Origin: Myxococcota bacterium
GTDB lineage: Bacteria; Myxococcota; Polyangia; GCA-2747355; JAKLHH01
Assembly: GCA_022710245.1 (NCBI GenBank)
Contig: JAKLHH010000123.1
Coordinates: 1 to 11,491, forward strand
DNA length: 11,491 bases
Direction: 5' to 3'
Shown: positions 7,012 to 11,491 of the stretch, one piece after another
Layout: each line of letters opens with the position of its first letter
How positions within the stretch are numbered: position 1 is the stretch's first letter
Position numbers and translations under genes: made by a program
Notes under the pieces: generated by a model
The model's input: only the letters and a program-made list of their open reading frames with translations
Told to the model about the DNA's origin: nothing
The model's database searches: none

Positions 7012-7452
7012 ATGGACCACGAAGCCGCTCAGGAACTGTTCAGCGAATACCTCGAGGGAGAGCTCTCCCCCGAGCAGCAGGCCGAGGTGAAGGCTCACCT
7101 CGAGGGCTGCGAGGAGTGCCGCCAGGAGCTGGAGGCCTTCCGCCAGACCATGCGCGCGCTCTCCGGCCTGCGCCCGCTGCCTCCCCCCGAGGGCTTCGCT
7201 CGCAAGGTGCAGCAGCGCATCCACCGCCGCTCGCGCGGGCGGTTCTTCCGCGCTGACCGGCTCTTCATGCGCGTCCCCTTCGAGTGGATCAGCTTCATCA
7301 TCATCATCATCATGCTGGTGCTCTACATGCTGATGATGGAGACGCAGGTGAAGAAGATGAAGGCCGCGGCGGGGTCAGGGTCGGGGCGGCCCGTGCCGAC
7401 GGAACAGTCGGCGCCGACGAAGAAGATCCCGACGGCGCCGCCGTCGCGCTGA
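7012..7452 (+). CDS. Membrane-anchored zinc-finger anti-sigma factor
   Basis: A 146-aa protein predicted to bind the adjacent sigma factor in the cytoplasm and hold it at the inner membrane until a signal arrives. The N-terminal ZAS domain (about 1-50) carries HLEGCEEC, an HxxxCxxC zinc motif at His29, Cys33 and Cys36. His3 sits 26 residues before His29, close to where anti-sigma factors such as ChrR carry a fourth zinc ligand. A basic stretch (QQRIHRRSRGRFFRADR) precedes one transmembrane helix at about 89-109 (EWISFIIIIIMLVLYMLM). A short K/P/T-rich tail (111-146) follows, presumably periplasmic and too small for a sensor domain. The ATG lies 4 bp after the sigma stop, implying translational coupling. 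Five identical ATC codons encode the Ile run in the membrane helix. The next gene converges with 63 bp between stops. Confidence 0.93.
   Translation: MDHEAAQELFSEYLEGELSPEQQAEVKAHLEGCEECRQELEAFRQTMRALSGLRPLPPPEGFARKVQQRIHRRSRGRFFRADRLFMRVPFEWISFIIIIIMLVLYMLMMETQVKKMKAAAGSGSGRPVPTEQSAPTKKIPTAPPSR
7297..7311 (+). repeat. (ATC)5 microsatellite in the anti-sigma membrane helix
   Basis: Five consecutive ATC codons (Ile96-Ile100) followed by ATG sit in the centre of the predicted transmembrane helix. It is a simple trinucleotide repeat. Slippage would lengthen or shorten the helix in single-residue steps without a frameshift. Confidence 0.8.
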
Positions 7453-7515
7453 CCTCGTGAGCGTCTGCTGGTCGCGGCCGCTGCCCGCCCCCGCCCGGCG
7501 TGCGGGGCGCCGCTC

Positions 7516-9282
7516 CTACTTCTTGATCACCTGGAACCCGAAGATCTGATCGTCCGGGATGCCGACCAGATCCTTCGCCGTGATCAGGTTGCCCGCGTCG
7601 GTGTTGCCGACCACGTCGAGGAGGTCGGTGCCGATGTCGTAGTACCCGTCGCCGTTGTAGTCGAAGACCACGTCGAACTTCATCGGCACCGCCACGTCGA
7701 GCGGCAGGTCCTGCGGGTTGATGATCGCCACCGGCGGGCTGTTGGTGCAGCTGTGCTGCACGGTGCCGCCCGTCGTCTGCACGATCTTGTCGCCGATGTA
7801 GATCTTGCCCTTGGCGACGTTGTCCGGGTTGTTCCAGAACTTCGACCAGTCCTGGTGGTGGACGACGACCTTGGTCACGAAGGCGTGGCGCTCGCCGCTC
7901 TGCACCGGCGGGTTGACGAACGAGTAGATCTTCGAGCTCTGGCTGTAGGTGTTGGTCCAGCGGCCGCCCGAGTACGAGCTCGAGTCGTAGGCCAGGTTCA
8001 CCAGCAGGTGCTTCGAGGACATCGCCGCGGCCACCGCCGCCTTGTAGGCCGCCGCCGCCGCCTTGGTGTCGCTCACCAGCTTGCCCGCCGCGTCCGCCGC
8101 CGCGGCCGCTGCCTTGGCCGCCGTGTCGGCCTTGGTCGCCTCGGCCTGCGCGGTGGTGTCGTCGGCGAGGGTCTGGTTGAACGCCGCGCCGGCGGCGCTG
8201 GCCGCGGTCCTGGCCGTGTCGGCCTGCGCCTTGGCCGTGTTCGCCTGGGCGCGCGCGTCGGTCGCGAGCTTCTGCGCGTCGGGCCCGCCGCCGACCGCCG
8301 CTGCCTCGGCCTGCTTCGCCGAGGCGTCCGCCGCCGTGTACGAGGCGTCCGCGGCGTCCACCGAGAGGTTCGCCGCCACCGAGGCCGCCTTGGCGCGGAA
8401 CCACTTCTGGCCGTACTGCAGCGTCAGGCCCACCTTCTTCTCGCCGTCGGCGGCGTCCTTGGCGGAGAAGGAGTAGTCGAAGGTGCCGTTGCGGTCCACG
8501 TCGACCAGGACGTCGTAGGGGCCGAGGTCCTTGGCGGTCGGCTGCCAGGGGAGCGCCGTCAGCTTGAGCAGGCCACGGTCGACGGTGCCGACCACCGGGC
8601 CGTAGACGTGCGCGGCGTCGCCCTGCTTCGGCATCGCCTTGCCCTGCCAGAGGTCGCCGTCCTTGACCACGTAGAGGTCGACGGTGGTCACGCCCGTCGG
8701 GAAGCCGTTGCCGGCGACGTAGATGGGGGCCGCCACCTCACCCGGGTCGGGCAGCGCGCCGACCACGTACGAGTTGAGCGGGGTGCCGTCCTTGTCCGCC
8801 GACCAGAGGTGCGGCGGCTGCACCTCGTCGACCTGGAAGCCGTGGCCGGCGAAGTGCACCTCGTGCGGGGTCACCGGCACCGCCACCTCGACCAGGCCCT
8901 TCTTGTCCGGGGCGTCGATGCGGACGCTCAGCGTGTCGTTGTCCTTCACGTCGTCGAACTCACCGAGGTCGTGCGCCACCGTGGAGATCTCGATCTGCCC
9001 CGTGCTGTCGGAGAGGAGGTCGGCGCTGGCGACCTCGGCGCCGGTCTTCAGGTTCGTCACCACCACGTGGTAGAGCGTGCTCGCCTTCAGCGCGAGCTTC
9101 TCGGCGGTGCCGACGCCGATGTTGAGCGAGGTGCCGGTGCGCAGCACCTCCCGCTCACCCTCGGCGTTGGTGATGGCCATCGAGGAGTTGCCGAAGCCGC
9201 TCTTCTTGTAGGTGTCCTCCTCGAGGCTGCAGGCGAGGAGACCGAGCACCGCGAGCGTCGAGAGCGTCCAGATGCCCCTCAT
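7516..9282 (-). CDS. Large lipoprotein with Ala-rich helical stalk and two Asp/Asn-Gly turn motifs
   Basis: A 588-aa protein of unknown function. The frame is open further upstream, but the ATG at 9282 has a GGAGAG ribosome site about 6 bases before it and starts a lipoprotein signal, MRGIWTLSTLAVLGLLAC (lipid Cys18, then Ser, so outer-membrane sorting is likely). Residues 35-295 look beta-rich: an Ig-like or FlgD-like strand pattern (LRTGTSLNIGVGTAEKLALKA, TLYHVVVTNLKTG), then DVLVDVDRNGTFDYSF at about 257-272. Residues 296-421 are more than 40% Ala with regular K/D/E/Q/T and would form a long helix or coiled coil, reminiscent of TolA- or Lpp-type stalks. Residues 425-588 are again beta-rich and contain FDVVFDYNGDGYYDIGTD at about 536-553, a second copy of the Asp/Asn-Gly turn that could bind calcium. 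The chain ends in FQVIKK. Its nearest neighbour on the same strand is the Cys-rich gene, 258 bp upstream. Confidence 0.9.
   Translation of the reverse strand: MRGIWTLSTLAVLGLLACSLEEDTYKKSGFGNSSMAITNAEGEREVLRTGTSLNIGVGTAEKLALKASTLYHVVVTNLKTGAEVASADLLSDSTGQIEISTVAHDLGEFDDVKDNDTLSVRIDAPDKKGLVEVAVPVTPHEVHFAGHGFQVDEVQPPHLWSADKDGTPLNSYVVGALPDPGEVAAPIYVAGNGFPTGVTTVDLYVVKDGDLWQGKAMPKQGDAAHVYGPVVGTVDRGLLKLTALPWQPTAKDLGPYDVLVDVDRNGTFDYSFSAKDAADGEKKVGLTLQYGQKWFRAKAASVAANLSVDAADASYTAADASAKQAEAAAVGGGPDAQKLATDARAQANTAKAQADTARTAASAAGAAFNQTLADDTTAQAEATKADTAAKAAAAAADAAGKLVSDTKAAAAAYKAAVAAAMSSKHLLVNLAYDSSSYSGGRWTNTYSQSSKIYSFVNPPVQSGERHAFVTKVVVHHQDWSKFWNNPDNVAKGKIYIGDKIVQTTGGTVQHSCTNSPPVAIINPQDLPLDVAVPMKFDVVFDYNGDGYYDIGTDLLDVVGNTDAGNLITAKDLVGIPDDQIFGFQVIKK
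8020..8397 (-). repeat. Low-complexity Ala-rich coding segment
   Basis: This part of the lipoprotein gene encodes residues 296-421, in which about 56 of 126 residues are Ala. The DNA is a degenerate GCC/GCG-rich tract of related short units (for example AKAQADTA, ATKADTAAKAA, KAAAAAYKAA). The units do not repeat with one strict period. The segment separates two beta-rich domains. Confidence 0.8.
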
Positions 9283-9540
9283 GCTTCTCTCTCCGTTGGT
9301 GGGCTGAACCGGGTTTGTGCAGCTTCCGGGCCACTGCCTCCTGTAGCCATGCACACCGCCCGTGGCCCCCTCATTGTCCCAGGGCGCGTGATCACGGATC
9401 AATCGCGTTCCAGCCCTGCCACACCTGCGGGGCTGTAGGAGCCTCTCCGCTGGGGCGTCAGCTCCCGGGCTATGGCCAGCTGTCCCTAGCGTCGAGGTCC
9501 GGCGGAGTGGGAGGCTCACCCCGGAGGTCGAGAGCGGCGC
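9283..9540. other. 258-bp intergenic gap between the two minus-strand genes
   Basis: The longest non-coding stretch in the window. On the minus strand it holds the end of the Cys-rich transcript and the leader of the Ala-rich lipoprotein gene. An imperfect inverted repeat, AGCCTCTCCGC (9440-9450) against GCGGAGTGGGAGGCT (9502-9516), encloses 51 bp and could contribute to termination after the Cys-rich gene, but no T-tract is seen. The candidate lipoprotein promoter is at 9373-9402. No small coding frame with a good ribosome site was recognised. Confidence 0.5.
9373..9402 (-). promoter_or_regulatory. Candidate promoter for the Ala-rich lipoprotein gene
   Basis: Read on the minus strand, TTGATC (9402-9397) and GACAAT (9378-9373) are 18 bp apart, with TGG before the -10 (TGGGACAAT). 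Each hexamer matches 4 of 6 consensus bases. Transcription would begin near 9366, giving a leader of about 84 bases. A perfect palindrome, CGTGATCACG (9387-9396), lies in the spacer and is well placed for a repressor. Confidence 0.4.
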
Positions 9541-10104
9541 TCACTTCGGCTGGCAGAAGAAGCAGGTGCTGCCGCTGCCGAGCGCAGAGCAAGTCCCGCC
9601 GGCGCAGGTGGCCCCGTCGCCCGCGCAGGTCGCGAAGCAGGTGCCGGTCTTCGCTCCTTGCGCCGTCGCCAGACAGAGGTTGCCCGACTCGCAGAAGGCG
9701 GTCTCGGAGCACTGGGCGCCCGTCGCGACGCCCGGCACGCAGACCGGCGTGTTGATCTTCGTGTTGATGCACGCCTGCCCCGGATCGCAGTCGGTCTTGC
9801 CGTTGCAGATGACCTGGTTGCAGGGCTTGCGGCAGGCGCTGAGCACGCAGAGGAGCGGCGCCTTGCAGGGGCAGGCGCCTCCCACGGTCTCCGTGAGCTT
9901 GAGATCGGCGCCCCCGCCGCCCTCGGCCTGCTGACCCGAGTCCGGGTTGACCCAGCCCTTGCCGTCGGGGAGCGGGTTGAAGAAGGCATCCCCCGCGTGA
10001 CCGTCTCGCTTCGGGAGGTTCGCCGAGCCGGGACAGCTCGCCTGCGCGATCAGCGTCAGCATCGCGACGAGGAGCCTTGCCCTCATGAGAGCTCGACGGT
10101 GCAA
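9541..10104 (-). CDS. Cys-rich exported protein, TTG start (187 aa)
   Basis: The start is chosen as TTG at 10104, because a full GGAGGA ribosome site (10117-10112) lies exactly 7 bases before it. The in-frame ATG at 10086 has no such site and would give 181 aa. Residues 1-24 form a signal peptide, LLVAMLTLIAQASC. The lipobox is weak (Gln where Leu is usual), so either cleavage at AQA by ordinary signal peptidase or lipidation at Cys24 is possible. Residues 25-75 are a low-complexity Gly/Pro/Asp linker. Residues 78-184 hold 18 cysteines with EGF- or trypsin-inhibitor-like spacing (CNGKTDCDPGQAC, CSETAFCESGNLC, CAGDGATCAGGTC), so up to nine disulfides could form outside the cytoplasm. Similar Cys-rich secreted proteins are common in Myxococcota. 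I do not recognise a specific function. It is divergent from the kinase gene. Confidence 0.88.
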   Translation of the reverse strand: MHRRALMRARLLVAMLTLIAQASCPGSANLPKRDGHAGDAFFNPLPDGKGWVNPDSGQQAEGGGGADLKLTETVGGACPCKAPLLCVLSACRKPCNQVICNGKTDCDPGQACINTKINTPVCVPGVATGAQCSETAFCESGNLCLATAQGAKTGTCFATCAGDGATCAGGTCSALGSGSTCFFCQPK

Positions 10105-10136
10105 GCCGCGTTCCTCCGCGCCAGAGCTGAGGAGCG

Positions 10137-10145
10137 ATTATACCA
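10137..10145 (-). promoter_or_regulatory. Extended -10 promoter for the Cys-rich protein gene
   Basis: On the minus strand TGGTATAAT (10145-10137) is a perfect TATAAT with a TGn extension. Transcription would begin near 10130, followed by the GGAGGA site (10117-10112) and TTG (10104), giving a compact leader of about 26 bases. No good -35 is visible, which is acceptable for extended -10 promoters. Confidence 0.65.
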
Positions 10146-10164
10146 TCGACCACGCCGACCGAGC

Positions 10165-10204
10165 GCTCGCGTGCTCGCGCGCTCGGGTGCTCGCGTGCCC
10201 GCGG
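10165..10204. repeat. Five 8-bp tandem units between the divergent genes
   Basis: The units are GCTCGCGT, GCTCGCGC, GCTCGGGT, GCTCGCGT and GCCCGCGG: two identical and three with one to three changes. The array ends 20 bp before the kinase ATG and begins 20 bp upstream of the extended -10 of the divergent Cys-rich gene. That position would place bound proteins next to both promoters. Confidence 0.8.
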
Positions 10205-10224
10205 CCCCTCGGGTACGATGCGGC

Positions 10225-11070
10225 ATGCCCTCGCCCGAAGAGCGCCTCGGCCGCTACCTCCTCCTCGAGCGGCTGGCCACCGGCGGCACCGCCGAGGTGC
10301 TGCGCGCGCGCGTCGTCGAGGGGCCGGACGCCGGGGCGCTGGTGGCGGTCAAGCGGCTCCTGCCCGGGCTGGCGGCCCAGCCCGCCGCTGTCCACCAGCT
10401 CGCCCGCGAGCGGGCGGCCGCCGCCGCGCTCCACCACCCCGCGATCTGTGCGCTCCTCGACGCCGGCGAGGAGGACGGCCGTCCGTACCTGGTGCTCGAG
10501 CTGGCCGCGGGGCCCACGCTCCGCCGCGCGATGGAGGTCTGCCGTCTGCGCGCGCGGGCCCTGCCGTTGCCGCTCGTGCAGCGGGTGGGCCGCGAGCTCT
10601 GCGAGGCCCTCGTGCACGCGGCGACAGCCGGCGTCGTCCACGGCGACCTCAGCCCGCAGAACGTGCTCCTCACCGTGGATGGCGCCGTCAAGCTGGTCGA
10701 CTTCGGCGGCGGCGGCGAGCCCGGTGAGGTGCGCGGCAAGGTCGGCTACCTCGCGCCGGAGCAGCTCGGCGGCGCACCGGCGGCGCCGGCCGCCGACCTC
10801 TACGCGGGCGCCGTCATCCTCTGGGAGCTCCTCGCCAACGCGCGCCTCTTCCCGGCGGCGGGGCTGCCCGCGGCCGCGCGGGCGCGGCGCGCTCCGGTGA
10901 CCTCGCCCGCGCGCGGTCTGCCCGCCCTCGAGGCCGCCCTCGCCCGGGCGCTCTCCCGCGAGCCCGCGCTGCGCCCCGCCCCGGGCGAGCTCCGCGACCT
11001 CCTCGCGCCCGGAGCCGCGACGGTCGCGGAGCTCGCGGCCTGGGTGCGGGACCACCTGGGCCCGCGCTGA
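10225..11070 (+). CDS. Soluble Ser/Thr protein kinase (Hanks type), kinase domain only
   Basis: A 281-aa protein kinase that transfers phosphate from ATP to Ser/Thr of unknown targets. All core elements are visible: Gly loop LATGGTAEV (17-25), VAVK with Lys43 for ATP, helix-C Glu62 (ARERAAA), hinge LVLELAAG, the catalytic loop HGDLSPQN with Asp141 and Asn146, Mg-binding DFG at 159-161, and LAPE at 176-179. HGD replaces the usual HRD. The lost Arg normally contacts a phosphorylated activation loop. Here that loop is very short (GGGEPGEVRGKVGY) and has no Ser or Thr, so the kinase may be constitutive or regulated otherwise. SPQN is typical of myxobacterial kinases. There is no membrane segment or C-terminal sensor domain. 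The ATG at 10225 starts 9 residues before the kinase fold. It lacks a ribosome site, and GTG at 10195 is an in-frame alternative. Confidence 0.93.
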   Translation: MPSPEERLGRYLLLERLATGGTAEVLRARVVEGPDAGALVAVKRLLPGLAAQPAAVHQLARERAAAAALHHPAICALLDAGEEDGRPYLVLELAAGPTLRRAMEVCRLRARALPLPLVQRVGRELCEALVHAATAGVVHGDLSPQNVLLTVDGAVKLVDFGGGGEPGEVRGKVGYLAPEQLGGAPAAPAADLYAGAVILWELLANARLFPAAGLPAAARARRAPVTSPARGLPALEAALARALSREPALRPAPGELRDLLAPGAATVAELAAWVRDHLGPR

Positions 11071-11178
11071 GCACGCGATCACCACGCGGTGACGCTTCGC
11101 CGCGCCGTCGACGAAGAAAGAATCTGGACGGCGACCTTGCGTTGCAATAGGCTGAGGCCGTCATCGAACAGGTGCCGC

Positions 11179-11394
11179 ATGACCGAGGAAAGAACCAACA
11201 AGAACCACTTCAACGGGGTGAAGATCTTCTCGGCGACCATGGCCCAGGAGCGCGATCGCCTCGGCGACCGCATAACCGACTGGCTGCGCGAGCACCCGAG
11301 CTTCGAGATCGTGGACACCGTGGTGACGCAGTCCTCCGATGAGGCCTTTCACTGCCTGGTCATCACGCTGTTTTATCAGGAGCCGGGAAAGTAA
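11179..11394 (+). CDS. Small conserved-looking protein, function unknown (71 aa)
   Basis: The ATG at 11179 has an AGGTG-like ribosome site a few bases upstream. The 71-aa product has a polar N-terminus (MTEERTNKNHFNG), then a compact pattern of strand KIFSAT, helix ERDRLGDRITDWLREHP, strand EIVDTVVTQSS and strand FHCLVITLFY. This is a beta-alpha-beta-beta arrangement for a small soluble domain. Similar small proteins with a K-V/I-F-SAT start and a VVTQSSD...FHCLTITLFY end occur in deltaproteobacteria, from memory, but no function is known to me. Codon use switches to more A/T near the start than in its neighbours. It stands 108 bp after the kinase, with a hairpin-like TCACC-acgc-GGTGA at 11079-11092 between them, so it may have its own promoter. 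Confidence 0.8.
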   Translation: MTEERTNKNHFNGVKIFSATMAQERDRLGDRITDWLREHPSFEIVDTVVTQSSDEAFHCLVITLFYQEPGK

Positions 11395-11406
11395 GCCGGA
11401 AGCGCG

Positions 11407-11491
11407 CTAGCCCACCGCCAGGCCCAGCCCCCGCCTGAGCTCGACGTACTCCTCCTCCAGCACGATCCCGACCAGGTCCAGCGCGACCTCG
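11407..11491 (-). CDS. C-terminal end of an unidentified gene leaving the window
   Basis: On the minus strand a frame open from the window edge ends at TAG (11409-11407). The visible 27 residues, EVALDLVGIVLEEEYVEL followed by RRGLGLAVG, have the hydrophobic/acidic alternation of a real helical C-terminus, and the other two minus frames read as Gly/Arg/Pro strings. It converges on the 71-aa gene, 12 bp between stops. Too little is present to name it. Confidence 0.6.
   Translation of the reverse strand, partial: EVALDLVGIVLEEEYVELRRGLGLAVG

Noticed and set aside
7453..7515. Search for a bidirectional terminator between the anti-sigma and Ala-rich lipoprotein genes
   Set aside because: GC-rich with a GCGGCCGC palindrome, but no stable stem followed by a T-tract could be defined by eye.
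7753..9438. 561-aa plus-strand frame opposite the Ala-rich lipoprotein gene
   Set aside because: Composition is Arg/Val/Gly/Leu-rich with no domain pattern. It is the mirror of GC-rich codons; the minus-strand frame has lipobox, ribosome site and structured domains.
9658..10224. 189-residue N-terminal extension of the kinase frame
   Set aside because: It is antisense to the Cys-rich gene and Arg/Ala/Leu-rich. The kinase fold begins just after the ATG at 10225.
1..11491. Mobile element, CRISPR, toxin-antitoxin or anti-phage defence system
   Set aside because: No transposase, integrase, nuclease, spacer array, terminal repeats or typical defence pair was seen. The kinase and sigma module are ordinary regulators.

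Overview
The window is very GC-rich, third codon positions are strongly G/C, and almost every long shadow reading frame stays open for that reason. Several lipoproteins, a cysteine-rich secreted protein, an HxDxSPQN-type Ser/Thr kinase and an ECF sigma/anti-sigma pair together suggest a chromosomal segment of a Myxococcota or other deltaproteobacterial-type Gram-negative bacterium. This assignment is inference. I see no phage, transposon, CRISPR, tRNA or rRNA signals.

Layout. (1) 24-938, plus: a conserved-looking protein of unknown function. (2) 1027-2625, plus: a lipoprotein of the DUF2961/GH172 glycosidase family. It converges, with only 10 bp between stop codons, on (3) 2636-3508, minus: a lipoprotein of unknown function. 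(4) 3731-5119, plus: class II fumarase FumC. A 36-bp near-perfect palindrome nested in a larger inverted repeat follows fumC, then a good extended -10 promoter for (5) 5323-6234, plus: a predicted outer-membrane beta-barrel protein. (6) 6417-7007 and 7012-7452, plus: an ECF RpoE-type sigma factor and its membrane-bound zinc-finger anti-sigma factor. They are preceded by a sequence matching the RpoE promoter consensus, which suggests autoregulation. (7) On the minus strand, a 588-aa lipoprotein with a long Ala-rich helix (7516-9282) and a Cys-rich exported protein (9541-10104). (8) 10225-11070, plus: a compact soluble Ser/Thr kinase, divergent from the Cys-rich gene. (9) 11179-11394, plus: a 71-aa small protein. 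(10) 11407-11491, minus: the C-terminal end of a gene that leaves the window.

Working together. Most products are predicted to act in the envelope: three lipoproteins, one outer-membrane barrel, one Cys-rich exported protein and an envelope-stress-type sigma/anti-sigma module. FumC is the one clear housekeeping enzyme (TCA cycle). Apart from the sigma/anti-sigma pair, the genes appear to be separately transcribed single units and not a pathway operon. I found no convincing evidence of a complete, previously undescribed multi-gene system. The best leads are regulatory: the palindrome at 5167-5202, the RpoE-like promoter, three similar extended -10 promoters and the 8-bp tandem repeat before the kinase. 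Two unusual envelope proteins (7516-9282 and 9541-10104) are also worth a second look. No stretch over 300 bp lacks a gene; the longest gap is 9283-9540.
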